A stretch of DNA of 33,304 nucleotides, taken from the NCBI GenBank assembly GCA_030065825.1, contig JASJCY010000093.1, positions 1-33,304 of the forward strand, given 5' to 3'. This document shows, one piece after another, positions 1 through 7,832 of this stretch (positions are counted from its first letter, which is position 1; every line of letters starts with the position of its first letter). Under the pieces are notes generated by a model, which ran no database searches, was not told the origin of the DNA, and saw only the letters and a program-made list of their open reading frames with translations. This DNA comes from Nostocaceae cyanobacterium (GTDB lineage Bacteria > Cyanobacteriota > Cyanobacteriia > Cyanobacteriales > Nostocaceae). The translations under genes and the position numbers were made by a program.

Positions 1-11
1 GCAAGCATACA

Positions 12-198
12 GTGTAGGCTTCTCAACCAATCCAGCTATTGCTTAGGAGGCGTTGAGCTTTGTTTTAAGTCCACGGAATGCCCTACCGCAGACCATGCAA
101 TTTCTGACCTTGTACCCTACAAATTTTACTGCCCTGGATGAGATCTAAAACTGGCTGAGCAATGGTGCAGTTTATTTGCTGGTGGCAATAGCCTACAC
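12..198 (+). ncRNA. Candidate structured small RNA, possibly 6S-like
   Basis: No convincing reading frame covers this stretch, but three nested long-range pairings can be drawn: 12-20 with 190-198 (GTGTAGGCT/AGCCTACAC, 9 perfect pairs), 32-36 with 178-182 (CCAGC/GCTGG) and 38-43 with 158-163 (ATTGCT/AGCAAT). They leave a large bulge on the 3' side at about 164-177. The closed unit is about 187 nt. A rod closed end to end with a central bubble and a length near 185 nt is what is known for bacterial 6S RNA, which binds the RNA polymerase holoenzyme. The identity is inference; I do not recognise the primary sequence with certainty. A local hairpin 22-27/52-57 (CTCAAC/GTTGAG) competes with the nested fold. 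The strand is assumed; the promoter would lie outside the window. Confidence 0.4.
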
Positions 199-318
199 CG
201 AACTCAGGTACAGCTTCTGTAAAATAGAATTTAGGGGGTTGTCTGCCCTTTGAACATCGGTCATAAATAAGTTAATTTGTAGGATAAGTCAGTAAATTAC
301 AACCTTTAAGAATCGAGA

Positions 319-364
319 AATTGTTGCGGTTGGCGCACCTAAGAGTGTGTCACTCGCAACAATT
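319..364. promoter_or_regulatory. Hairpin upstream of the DHH phosphoesterase gene
   Basis: A 10-bp perfect inverted repeat (AATTGTTGCG at 319-328, CGCAACAATT at 355-364) encloses a 26-nt loop. It sits between the candidate RNA and the DHH gene. It has no trailing T-run, so it is not a classical terminator; it could be a leader structure, an operator or a repeat remnant. Confidence 0.35.
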
Positions 365-552
365 CCTGGGATTTTGTTTGAGTTAGGAATTTAAAATTAT
401 GATGCTGACGTGAAGCACGCTGTTATCAGAGGTGCTGCATCTTGACAATTTTGCAAAGAAATAATGATCTGACAATTCCTGTCAGTGACTATTTATATTC
501 TTTTGTTAAGAAAAAAATACGAACCTTACATAAGCAGAAATTTTCCTGTCCT

Positions 553-1845
553 ATGGTGCATTTAAATTCTACCTTTACTAAGTCAAATAATTTGTCATTG
601 GCAACAAAAGCTTCCTCAGAGCAGATTGCAGAAGATGGTAAATTAGAGGGGCAACCAGTGGAATTGCCACTGTCAAAACAATCTCCTACCACCTTGACAG
701 CAGAAGGGAGCGGTTTGTTCCCCAGCCAACGTGGAAATTCTTTAGGGCAACAGAAAGCAGAACAATTGGGTCAGTTGCTTTTAGCACATCAACATGAGCG
801 GCAACTGATCATTTTGCAAGATTTTCCCGACCCAGATGCTCTTTCTTCTGCCTGGACTTATCAGTTAATTGCCCAGGAATACGATATAAAATGTGACATT
901 GTTTACGCAGGCACTCTCAGTCACCAAGAAAATATTGCCTTAGTCAAGCTAACGGATTTACCAGCACAGCGCTGGACACTGCAAACCTTGAGGGGCAAAG
1001 ACTTGTCATTTTATCAAGGTTTTGTGTTAATTGATAACCAAGGCACCACCAGCCAGTTAATGCCAGTAGTGCAGCAAGCTGGATTGCCCTTGCTAGCGGT
1101 GATTGACCATCATAATGTCCAGGGGGATTTTCAATCAGAATTTATTGATATTCGTCCTTCTATACGTGCCACAGCCACGATTTTCACACAATACTTACAG
1201 CTAGGTTTACTACCCCTAGATAGCAGCATTAGCCAACATGTCAAATGCGCTACAGCACTAATGCATGGTTTGCACTCAGATACCAATCGATTGATGCAAG
1301 CCAAAGAAGAAGACTTTATGGCGGCTGCTTATCTGAGTAAATTTTATGATGCTCAAGTCCTCAAAGCCATACTCCAGGCAAATCGTTCCAAGCGAGTAAT
1401 GGATGTAATCGAGCGATCGCTCAAAAATCGCACTTTGCAAAATAGCTTTTCCATAGCTGGTGTTGGTTATTTACACTATGATGACCGGGATGCTATTCCC
1501 CAAGCTGCGGATTTTCTGGTTACTGAAGACAATGTCCACACAGCCGTAGTTTACGGTATTGTCCATGATGAAGATGAAGAATTGGAAGTGGTGATTGGTT
1601 CCTTGAGAACTACCAAACTCACCTTAGATCCGGATGAATTTATTAAACAAGCTTTTGGACAAGATAGCAACGGACGCTTTTTTGGTGGTGGAAGAACAGG
1701 TGCAGGTGGCTTTGAAATTCCCATGGGCTTCTTATCCGGCTGTAACGAGAATTCCGGTTATGCAAAAATGAAATGGGAAGTATTCGATTCTCAGATTAAG
1801 CAAAAACTGCTGAGATTAGTTAATCCCAAAGATAACCCGATTTAA
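553..1845 (+). CDS. DHH/DHHA1 family phosphoesterase (NrnA-like)
   Basis: Predicted Mn-dependent phosphoesterase of the DHH superfamily, the group that includes oligoribonuclease/pAp phosphatases (NrnA) and RecJ. With the start at 553 (430 residues) the DHH motifs are DPDALSSA (near 93-100, motif I), VLIDNQG (near 158-164), and IDHHN (about 184-188, the family signature). The C-terminal DHHA1 substrate-binding glycine motif is GGGRTGAGG (about 378-386). The frame is open back to a TTG at 442, but the ATG at 553 (MVHLNSTF) is preferred because the upstream residues look non-conserved and lysine-rich. The first 60 residues are low-complexity and probably disordered. It is transcribed alone, with a strong stem-loop just downstream. 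Substrate unknown: nanoRNA, pAp or cyclic dinucleotide products are all possible. Confidence 0.85.
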   Translation: MVHLNSTFTKSNNLSLATKASSEQIAEDGKLEGQPVELPLSKQSPTTLTAEGSGLFPSQRGNSLGQQKAEQLGQLLLAHQHERQLIILQDFPDPDALSSAWTYQLIAQEYDIKCDIVYAGTLSHQENIALVKLTDLPAQRWTLQTLRGKDLSFYQGFVLIDNQGTTSQLMPVVQQAGLPLLAVIDHHNVQGDFQSEFIDIRPSIRATATIFTQYLQLGLLPLDSSISQHVKCATALMHGLHSDTNRLMQAKEEDFMAAAYLSKFYDAQVLKAILQANRSKRVMDVIERSLKNRTLQNSFSIAGVGYLHYDDRDAIPQAADFLVTEDNVHTAVVYGIVHDEDEELEVVIGSLRTTKLTLDPDEFIKQAFGQDSNGRFFGGGRTGAGGFEIPMGFLSGCNENSGYAKMKWEVFDSQIKQKLLRLVNPKDNPI

Positions 1846-1854
1846 TCCCCTATT

Positions 1855-1891
1855 TGCAGTTAAATATAAGTTTGAATTATATTTAACTGCA
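1855..1891. terminator. Stem-loop terminator after the DHH gene
   Basis: A perfect 15-bp inverted repeat (arms 1855-1869 and 1877-1891) with a 7-nt loop (GTTTGAA) begins 9 bases after the stop codon and is followed by TTTAATTTT. The stem is A/T-rich, so it may work in either direction. No gene converges on it. Confidence 0.6.
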
Positions 1892-1948
1892 TTTAATTTT
1901 AAAATTAAAATGATTGCCGATTTTTTATCGAAAATCTTTCGCATATTC

Positions 1949-1979
1949 TTGACGCAATTACGTTGTTTGATGCTATACT
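1949..1979 (+). promoter_or_regulatory. Candidate sigma-70 type promoter in the DHH-sixA spacer
   Basis: TTGACG at 1949-1954 and TATACT at 1974-1979 lie 19 bases apart, and TG two bases before the hexamer (TGCTATACT) makes an extended -10. The spacer is longer than the ideal 17, so the extended -10 would matter. It lies about 300 bases before the sixA start. The rest of the 431-base spacer (1846-2276) shows only the terminator and a heptamer repeat. Confidence 0.35.
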
Positions 1980-2219
1980 TTAAAAAAGTAGTTTTGGGAT
2001 CTTTATGACCATTTCTCACCCAAAACAGCTAGAAGCCTATATTTTTCGTAGTACCTAACCTAAAAGTCAGAATTTCATCACATCAAGAAAGATCAATTTT
2101 CACTGACCTAGATTGGTTTCCAGAATAGATATACTTGACAAAAAGCAGTTGATAAGGTATGGGCACGGCAGTGATAATTTTTGAGCCTAGGTACAACAAA
2201 ATTCCCATACACTTTTAGC

Positions 2220-2275
2220 AATTACCCATTACCAATTACCAATTACCAATTACCCATTACCCATTACCAATTACC
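2220..2275. repeat. Heptanucleotide tandem repeat (ATTACCA/ATTACCC)
   Basis: About eight units of a 7-base repeat run right up to the GTG start of sixA (2277). Such short tandemly repeated repetitive sequences are known in heterocystous cyanobacteria. Read in frame, three units give NYQLPIT, which produces a false N-terminal extension of the downstream gene back to a TTG at 2181. Confidence 0.85.
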
Positions 2276-2276
2276 A

Positions 2277-2771
2277 GTGGAACTATATTTAATTCGTCAT
2301 GGTATCGCTCAAGCAGCCACTGGTGACATCAAAGATGAAGAACGTGCCCTCACCAAAGAAGGACGCAAGAAAACCGAAAAAGTTGCCAAGCGATTTTTAG
2401 AACTCGGTTTAAACTTTGATTTGATTGCCACCAGTCCCTTAGTGCGAGCTCGACAAACTGCCCAAATCTTGATTGCCACGGGACTGAGTTCCCAGATAGA
2501 AGATTGTACCCATCTTGCTTTTGACGGTGACATTCACACTTGGCTCAAAGACTGGTTGCTGCCCAAAAATTATCCTCCTAACACTAAACTAGCACTAGTT
2601 GGTCATGAACCTTGTTTGAGCAATTGGGCAGAAATTCTTGTTTGGGGAGAAGCCAAGGGGAACATAGTCCTAAAAAAAGCAGGTATGATCGGAATAAAGG
2701 TACCAGAAATAGAATCTCCCTTGGGTCATAGTCAGATGTTTTGGTTGACACCGCCCAAGTACTTACTTTAG
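2277..2771 (+). CDS. sixA: Phosphohistidine phosphatase SixA-like
   Basis: Histidine-phosphatase superfamily protein (164 residues) that removes phosphate from phosphohistidine in signalling proteins. The signature RHG is at residues 7-9 (LYLIRHGIA), with H8 the expected phosphate acceptor. SPLVRARQTAQ in the first half holds the conserved phosphate-binding arginine, and VGHEP near residue 108 supplies the second catalytic histidine. The length matches short SixA proteins. I choose the GTG at 2277, giving MELYLIRHG; the frame is open further upstream only because a heptamer repeat reads as NYQLPIT peptides. No Shine-Dalgarno is visible because the repeat abuts the start. Citrate synthase follows 110 bases downstream on the same strand. 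Confidence 0.85.
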   Translation: MELYLIRHGIAQAATGDIKDEERALTKEGRKKTEKVAKRFLELGLNFDLIATSPLVRARQTAQILIATGLSSQIEDCTHLAFDGDIHTWLKDWLLPKNYPPNTKLALVGHEPCLSNWAEILVWGEAKGNIVLKKAGMIGIKVPEIESPLGHSQMFWLTPPKYLL

Positions 2772-2881
2772 CAGTTTTACACGATTCTCTGAGAATTTGT
2801 GTGATAAAGAATACTGTAATGGTAACAGTGATTTCTGGTAATTTAGCTTCAACAATTCTTACAAGCAGAGATGGTGTTGCC

Positions 2882-4018
2882 ATGATGGTGTGCGAATACA
2901 AACCGGGTTTGGAAAATATTGCCGCCGCTCAATCTAGTATTAGTAATGTAGATGGGCAAAAGGGAATACTTGAGTATCGTGGCATCCGCATTGAAGAACT
3001 AGCAGAAAAAAGTACCTTCCTGGAAACAGCTTATCTTTTGATCTGGGGTAAGTTACCCACAGCGGCAGAATTCGCAGAATTCGAGCATGAAGTCCGCTAT
3101 CACCGACGGATCAAATATCGCATCCGAGATATGATGAAATCCTTTCCAGAAAGCGGTCATCCTATGGATGCTCTGCAAGCCTCTGCTGCCGCTTTAGGCT
3201 TGTTTTACTCCCGTCGTGACCTGGAGAACCCTATTTATATTCGCAAAGCAGTAGTGCGCTTATTAGCAACCATTCCCACAATGGTAGCAGCATTTCAGTT
3301 AATGCGAAAAGGAAACGATCCAGTCAAACCTTGTGATGACTTAGACTACGCTGCCAACTTTTTGTACATGCTCACCGAGAAAGAACCAGATCGGTTGGCG
3401 GCACACATTTTTGATGTTTGCTTGATTCTTCATGCCGAACATACGATGAATGCCTCCACTTTTAGTGCCAGAGTAACGGCTTCTACTCTCACAGACCCCT
3501 ATGCTGTAGTAGCCAGTGCAGTGGGAACTTTAGGTGGACCCCTACACGGTGGGGCAAACGAAGAAGTGATTCGGATGTTAGAGGAAATTGGCTCCGTGGA
3601 AAATGTGCGTCCTTATGTAGAGGAACTCATAGCACGTAAAGCCAAAATTATGGGCTTTGGACACCGTGTCTACAAAGTGAAAGATCCACGGGCGATAATT
3701 TTGCAGGACTTGGCAGAAAAGCTATTTGCCAAGTGTGGGTATGACAAATTCTACGACATTGCCCAAGAGATGGAACGGGTAGTTACCGAAAAACTCGGTC
3801 ACAAAGGAGTTCATCCCAACGTTGACTTTTATTCTGGCTTGGTGTATAGGAAACTGGGGATTCCCACAGACCTATTTACACCAATATTTGCGATCGCCCG
3901 CGTTGCTGGTTGGTTGGCACATTGGAAGGAACAACTGGCAGAAAACCGGATTTTCCGTCCCACACAAATTTACAATGGTGTGCACGATGTGCCTTACACT
4001 CCCATGGAGGAACGCTAA
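2882..4018 (+). CDS. gltA: Citrate synthase
   Basis: Condenses acetyl-CoA with oxaloacetate to citrate, the entry to the oxidative branch of the TCA cycle that supplies 2-oxoglutarate for nitrogen assimilation. The protein has 378 residues from this start. Diagnostic motifs: AEHTMNASTF (H187), GGPLHGGANEE (H222), MGFGHRVYKVKDPR (H261) and HPNVDFYSG (D315); H222, H261 and D315 are the expected catalytic triad. The frame is open upstream to 2741, overlapping sixA, but those residues do not look like citrate synthase. MMVCEYKPGLE fits the usual cyanobacterial N-terminus, and ATG 2885 is an equally possible start. The length fits the hexamer-type or simple bacterial enzyme. Only a weak purine-rich ribosome site precedes it. 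Confidence 0.95.
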   Translation: MMVCEYKPGLENIAAAQSSISNVDGQKGILEYRGIRIEELAEKSTFLETAYLLIWGKLPTAAEFAEFEHEVRYHRRIKYRIRDMMKSFPESGHPMDALQASAAALGLFYSRRDLENPIYIRKAVVRLLATIPTMVAAFQLMRKGNDPVKPCDDLDYAANFLYMLTEKEPDRLAAHIFDVCLILHAEHTMNASTFSARVTASTLTDPYAVVASAVGTLGGPLHGGANEEVIRMLEEIGSVENVRPYVEELIARKAKIMGFGHRVYKVKDPRAIILQDLAEKLFAKCGYDKFYDIAQEMERVVTEKLGHKGVHPNVDFYSGLVYRKLGIPTDLFTPIFAIARVAGWLAHWKEQLAENRIFRPTQIYNGVHDVPYTPMEER

Positions 4019-4027
4019 GAATTAGGG

Positions 4028-4169
4028 GTTAGGAGTTTGCTCACGGATTTTTGGATTGCACGGACAGTGGAATCTGTGTAATCCGTGATTGGAGTTAGGA
4101 GTTTGCTCACGGATTTTTGGATTGCACGGACAGTGGAATCTGTGTAATCTGTGATTGGAGTTAGGAGTT
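4028..4169. repeat. 66-bp tandem repeat, about 2.15 copies
   Basis: Units 4028-4093 and 4094-4159 are almost identical (they differ in ATCCGTG versus ATCTGTG) and a third begins at 4160 (GTTAGGAGTT). Each unit contains a near-palindrome with CACGGATT and AATCCGTG arms. It lies just after the gltA stop and opens the 512-base gltA-ndhA spacer. The rest of that spacer holds short GTTAGGAG and AACTC-type repeats, a C-rich run (about 4232-4265) and a hairpin element. Confidence 0.85.
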
Positions 4170-4348
4170 ATGAATTTTTAACTGTTAATTCCTCAATCAT
4201 CACTCTTAAATTCTTAACTCATCACTCTTAACTCCCCACACTCCCCATCTCCCCACCTCCCTCCACAGGGGGAATCTCAATTCACACCATAAGTAGAAAT
4301 TCTCATTCAGCCCATGGGGGGAAACCATCCAAGGATATACTAGGCATG

Positions 4349-4406
4349 GTGAGGCAGTGTGGTCCTTTTGGTTTCCAAAATGAACAACTGCCTCACCCCG
4401 AAGGGG
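4349..4406. repeat. Hairpin repeat element upstream of ndhA
   Basis: Arms GTGAGGCAGT (4349-4358) and ACTGCCTCAC (4387-4396) pair perfectly over 10 bases and are followed by a small CCCC-GAA-GGGG hairpin (4396-4406). The core GGTCCTTTTGGTTTCCA and the CCCC/GGGG tail recur in the element at 6542-6600, so this is a dispersed family. It could act as a leader structure for ndhA, whose start is 125 bases further on. Confidence 0.6.
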
Positions 4407-4530
4407 TAATTGCAAAAAATCTTAAATTTTGGCTGTATTGGGCAAATGTATTGGCAATAAGTTTACAGTTGTTAACTAAAGTAAAAATAGTTGTCAATGA
4501 CAATTAAGCGATGACCTTAAGAACGGAAAC

Positions 4531-5649
4531 ATGAATTCAGGAATTGATCTGCAAGGAACGTTTATTAAATCCGTGATGGATTTAGGATTGCCAGCAGGTG
4601 CAGCCAAAGCAATTTGGATGCCATTACCAATGATATTAATGGTTATTGGTGCTACAGTTGGCGTACTTACCTGCGTTTGGCTAGAACGGAAGATTTCAGC
4701 AGCAGCACAGCAGCGGATTGGTCCTGAATATATTGGTCCATTGGGCTTGCTGGCTCCTGTGGCGGATGGTATCAAACTTGTCTTTAAAGAAGATATAGTC
4801 CCCGCGAAATCCGATCCATTTTTATTTACTCTTGGTCCCATTCTTGTGGTGTTACCAGTATTTTTGTCCTATTTAATTGTGCCTTTTGGACAGAATATGC
4901 TGATTACCAATGTGGGTATGGGGGTGTTTTTGTGGATTGCTTTGTCTAGCATTCAGCCCATTGGCTTATTAATGGCTGGCTATGCATCTAATAACAAATA
5001 CTCCCTGTTGGGTGGTTTGCGGGCAGCAGCACAGTCCATTAGCTATGAAATTCCCTTGGCATTGGCAGTGCTAGCAGTGGTAATGATGTCTAATAGCCTC
5101 AGTACCGTTGACATCGTTAACCAGCAATCTGGCTACGGCATTCTCGGTTGGAACGTATGGCGACAACCAGTAGGTTTTATTATTTTTTGGATTGCTGCCC
5201 TTGCTGAATGCGAACGTATGCCTTTTGACCTCCCAGAAGCGGAAGAGGAATTGGTGGCAGGTTATCAGACCGAATATTCTGGGATGAAATTCGCTCTGTT
5301 CTACCTGAGTTCCTACGTAAACCTCGTACTTTCTGCTTTGTTAGTATCAGTTTTATACCTTGGTGGCTGGGATTCTCCCATTCCTATCAACCTGATTGCC
5401 AATTGGTTGGGAATTAGTGAAGCAAATCCCGTATTACAGGTAGCAACAGCTTCCTTGGGTATCACTATGACTGTACTCAAAGCCTACTTCCTAGTATTTC
5501 TAGCTATTTTATTACGGTGGACAGTGCCACGGGTGCGCATTGACCAATTGCTAGATTTGGGATGGAAGTTTTTGCTACCAGTGGGTTTGGTAAACTTGCT
5601 GTTAACAGCAGCATTGAAAATTGCTTTTCCCGTTGCCTTTGGAGGATAA
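4531..5649 (+). CDS. ndhA: NAD(P)H-quinone oxidoreductase subunit 1 (NdhA)
   Basis: Membrane subunit of the cyanobacterial NDH-1 complex in the thylakoid, part of the quinone-binding chamber; it serves respiration, cyclic electron flow and CO2 uptake. The 372-residue length is that of cyanobacterial NdhA. About eight hydrophobic helices are visible. Family motifs include [17 protein letters not shown] (near 51-67), the quinone-loop region [20 protein letters not shown] (near 225-244) and [14 protein letters not shown] near the C-terminus. It is the first gene of an ndhA-I-G-E set on the plus strand. The 257-base gap to ndhI is filled by repeats rather than being a tight operon junction. Confidence 0.97.
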   Translation: MNSGIDLQGTFIKSVMDLGLPAGAAKAIWMPLPMILMVIGATVGVLTCVWLERKISAAAQQRIGPEYIGPLGLLAPVADGIKLVFKEDIVPAKSDPFLFTLGPILVVLPVFLSYLIVPFGQNMLITNVGMGVFLWIALSSIQPIGLLMAGYASNNKYSLLGGLRAAAQSISYEIPLALAVLAVVMMSNSLSTVDIVNQQSGYGILGWNVWRQPVGFIIFWIAALAECERMPFDLPEAEEELVAGYQTEYSGMKFALFYLSSYVNLVLSALLVSVLYLGGWDSPIPINLIANWLGISEANPVLQVATASLGITMTVLKAYFLVFLAILLRWTVPRVRIDQLLDLGWKFLLPVGLVNLLLTAALKIAFPVAFGG

Positions 5650-5652
5650 GGG

Positions 5653-5736
5653 AAGAGTTAGGAGTTAGGAGTTTGGAATTGTACAGACGCGACATGTCGC
5701 GTCTGTACGGAGTTTTGAGTTAGGAGTTTGGAGTTA
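5653..5736. repeat. Perfect 28-bp palindrome flanked by GTTAGGAG repeats
   Basis: Positions 5681-5708 form a 28-base perfect palindrome (arms GTACAGACGCGACA and TGTCGCGTCTGTAC). It is flanked on both sides by AGTTAGGAGTT units (5655-5673 and about 5716-5736). A near-identical arrangement occurs at 24253-24282. In RNA it would be a strong hairpin within the ndhA-ndhI intergenic transcript. Confidence 0.85.
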
Positions 5737-5820
5737 AGGGCACCCACCATCCGCTACCAATGAAAGAAACAAGTCAAACCCTCTTTCCTTGTGCCTTATA
5801 CATTGTTTCTTTAAGATGAT

Positions 5821-5866
5821 TAACTCATAACTCATAACTCATAACTCATAACTCATAACTCATAAC
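5821..5866. repeat. Heptanucleotide tandem repeat (CTCATAA)
   Basis: About 6.6 copies of a 7-base unit lie 40 bases before the ndhI start. It is the same STRR class as the repeats before sixA, ndhG and ndhE, but with a different unit. Confidence 0.85.
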
Positions 5867-5906
5867 TTTAATTAATTGTTTATCACCTCAAAACACAACA
5901 GACACC

Positions 5907-6488
5907 ATGTTAAAGTTTCTCAAGCAAGTTGGAGATTACGCCAAAGAAGCAGTACAAGCAGGACGTTATATTGGTCAAGGTTTAGCGGTAACCTTTGACC
6001 ACATGCAACGACGTCCGGTAACTGTACAATATCCTTACGAAAAACTGATTCCTAGCGAACGGTTTCGGGGTCGGATTCACTATGAATTTGACAAGTGTAT
6101 CGCTTGTGAAGTTTGTGTACGGGTTTGTCCCATCAACCTGCCAGTGGTAGATTGGGAATTTGATAAAGCTAGTAAAAAGAAAAAGCTCAAACACTACAGT
6201 ATCGACTTTGGTGTTTGTATTTTCTGCGGTAACTGTGTCGAATATTGCCCCACCAACTGTCTATCAATGACAGAAGATTATGAGCTTTCGACCTACGATC
6301 GCCACGAATTGAACTATGACAGTGTAGCGTTAGGTCGCTTGCCTTATAAGGTTACAAATGACCCCATGGTAACGCCACTGCGGGAGTTGGCTTACTTACC
6401 CAAAGGTGTTATGGAAGCCCACGATTTGCCTGCTGATGCACCCCGCGCTGGGGCATTTCCTGAAGACCTAGTAGAAGAGAAAGAGTAA
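5907..6488 (+). CDS. ndhI: NAD(P)H-quinone oxidoreductase subunit I (NdhI)
   Basis: Peripheral-arm subunit carrying two [4Fe-4S] clusters that pass electrons from ferredoxin towards plastoquinone. The ligand sets are visible: [12 protein letters not shown] (C64, C67, C70, C74) and [12 protein letters not shown] (C104, C107, C110, C114). The 193-residue length fits cyanobacterial NdhI. The N-terminus has the amphipathic membrane-associating helix expected for the family, and the C-terminal tail beyond about residue 170 is acidic and variable. It is the second gene of the ndh set. An ATG start is at 5907 with only a weak ribosome site. Confidence 0.97.
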   Translation: MLKFLKQVGDYAKEAVQAGRYIGQGLAVTFDHMQRRPVTVQYPYEKLIPSERFRGRIHYEFDKCIACEVCVRVCPINLPVVDWEFDKASKKKKLKHYSIDFGVCIFCGNCVEYCPTNCLSMTEDYELSTYDRHELNYDSVALGRLPYKVTNDPMVTPLRELAYLPKGVMEAHDLPADAPRAGAFPEDLVEEKE

Positions 6489-6522
6489 TAGGTAATAGGT
6501 AATAGGTAATAGGTAATAGGTA
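6486..6522. repeat. Heptanucleotide tandem repeat (GGTAATA)
   Basis: About five 7-base units overlap the ndhI stop codon (6486-6488). The repeat therefore begins inside the last codon of the gene. Confidence 0.85.
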
Positions 6523-6541
6523 AGTAAGTCAAAAGTCAAAA

Positions 6542-6600
6542 GTGAGCCAGCGCGGTCTTTTTGGTTTCCAACCAGGAGCGACTGGACAACCCCGGAGGGG
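6542..6600. repeat. Hairpin repeat element in the ndhI-ndhG spacer
   Basis: The core GGTCTTTTTGGTTTCCA is followed by a CCAG...CTGG pairing and a CCCCGGAGGGG mini-hairpin. It matches the organisation of the element at 4349-4406. The ends are not sharply defined. Confidence 0.5.
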
Positions 6601-6681
6601 TCAAAAGTCAAAAGGATAAAACCAATTATTGGTAAGGTTTATGGCTTTTTGAATTATGCAAATTTAGATGCGTGACAACTT

Positions 6682-6742
6682 ATTACCAATTACCAATTAC
6701 CATTTACCAATTACCATTTACCAATTACCAGTTACCAATTAT
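6682..6742. repeat. Heptanucleotide tandem repeat (ATTACCA) before ndhG
   Basis: About nine units with variants (ATTTACC, AGTTACC) end 16 bases before the ndhG GTG. The same unit lies before sixA (2220-2275). It creates a spurious in-frame extension of ndhG back to 6672. Confidence 0.85.
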
Positions 6743-6758
6743 CAAAGGACAAAAAGTT

Positions 6759-7364
6759 GTGAATCTAGCCGAAGGAGTACAGTTTGTTTCGTTTGCCATA
6801 CTGGGTGTGATGATGATTGGAACAGCACTAGGTGTAGTGTTAGTATCCAGCGTTGTCTATTCTGCCTTCTTATTAGGAGGTGTTTTTGTCAGTATGGCTG
6901 GAATGTACCTACTGCTAAATGCTGATTTTGTAGCAGCAGCACAGTTACTGGTTTATGTAGGTGCGGTGAACGTGCTGATTTTGTTTGCCATTATGTTGGT
7001 AAATAAACGGGAAGATTTTGTTCCCCTTCCCAGCGCTTGGATACGTAAAATACTTACTGGTGTAGTGAGTTTGGGATTATTTGCCCTTTTGGGTACGATG
7101 GTGTTAGCAACCCCTTGGTCTCATTCTACCGGGACTCCAGAAGGTAATCCAATTGTATTGATTGGTGAGCATTTCTTTAGCGATTTCTTGCTCCCCTTTG
7201 AACTGGCTTCCGTATTGCTGTTGATGGCAATGGTAGGTGCAATTATTTTGGCACGTCGCGAATATCTACCAGAGGAAGCAGCACCATCTGATATGCCACA
7301 AACTGTTTTGACATTGCCAGAACGTCCCCGGGAACTGGTATCCGCAGGCAAAGAGCAAGAATAG
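6759..7364 (+). CDS. ndhG: NAD(P)H-quinone oxidoreductase subunit 6 (NdhG)
   Basis: Membrane-arm subunit of NDH-1 (equivalent to complex I subunit NuoJ/ND6). From the GTG at 6759 the protein has 201 residues and begins MNLAEGVQFVSFAIL, as expected for the family. AAAGGA at 6745-6750 is a plausible ribosome site 8 bases before it. The frame is open upstream only through the heptamer repeat. Five hydrophobic helices are visible, and the conserved core is FVAAAQLLVYVGAVNVLILF (about residues 52-71), containing the helix with the pi-bulge. The C-terminal 40 residues are polar. Third gene of the ndh set. Confidence 0.95.
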   Translation: MNLAEGVQFVSFAILGVMMIGTALGVVLVSSVVYSAFLLGGVFVSMAGMYLLLNADFVAAAQLLVYVGAVNVLILFAIMLVNKREDFVPLPSAWIRKILTGVVSLGLFALLGTMVLATPWSHSTGTPEGNPIVLIGEHFFSDFLLPFELASVLLLMAMVGAIILARREYLPEEAAPSDMPQTVLTLPERPRELVSAGKEQE

Positions 7365-7380
7365 TTAATTGTCATTTGTC

Positions 7381-7411
7381 CTACCCTCCGGGAAGCCGCT
7401 GCGCGTCTATG
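7381..7411. repeat. Fragment of a GC-rich dispersed repeat
   Basis: A short GC-rich stretch containing CCCTCCGGGAAGCCGCTGCG followed by CGTCT resembles pieces of common cyanobacterial dispersed repeats. It is only a fragment, located in the ndhG-ndhE spacer. Confidence 0.35.
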
Positions 7412-7436
7412 TCATTTGTTCTTTGTTCTTTGTCCT

Positions 7437-7497
7437 TGACCAATGACCAATGACTAATGACCAATGACCAATGACCAATGACCAATGACCAATGACC
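7437..7497. repeat. Heptanucleotide tandem repeat (TGACCAA)
   Basis: About 8.5 copies of a 7-base unit (one variant, TGACTAA) end 25 bases before ndhE. It is the fourth different heptamer array within the ndh cluster. Confidence 0.9.
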
Positions 7498-7522
7498 CAC
7501 TTCAGTAGAAAGACTGAGATTT

Positions 7523-7828
7523 ATGCAACTAGAGTATTTCTTGTTACTAGCAGCAGCTTTGTTTTGCATCGGCATTTATGGCTTAATTACTAGCCGTAAC
7601 GCTGTGCGAGTGCTGATGTCCATTGAATTGCTGCTTAATGCCGTTAATTTAAATTTAATGGCTTTTTCCAATTATCTAGACTCAACTTTGATTAGGGGTC
7701 AGGTATTCACGGTGTTTGTGATCACCGTCGCAGCTGCGGAAGCGGCTGTGGGTTTGGCTATCGTCCTGGCAATTTATCGCAACCGCGATACTGTGGATAT
7801 GGAGCAATTTAACCTGCTCAAATGGTAA
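7523..7828 (+). CDS. ndhE: NAD(P)H-quinone oxidoreductase subunit 4L (NdhE)
   Basis: Small membrane subunit (101 residues; complex I subunit NuoK/ND4L) of NDH-1. Three hydrophobic helices fill the protein. The family segment [20 protein letters not shown] (about 30-49) includes the conserved membrane glutamate (E35) used in proton transfer, and [18 protein letters not shown] (about 69-86) carries the second one (E73). AGAAAGACTGAGA before the ATG is a purine-rich ribosome site. It is the last ndh gene here, and the NAD kinase gene starts 4 bases after its stop. Confidence 0.97.
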   Translation: MQLEYFLLLAAALFCIGIYGLITSRNAVRVLMSIELLLNAVNLNLMAFSNYLDSTLIRGQVFTVFVITVAAAEAAVGLAIVLAIYRNRDTVDMEQFNLLKW

Positions 7829-7832
7829 TGTT

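Noticed and set aside
2741-2884. Longer citrate synthase N-terminus starting at 2741
   Set aside because: It would overlap sixA by 31 bases and adds 47 residues unlike citrate synthase.
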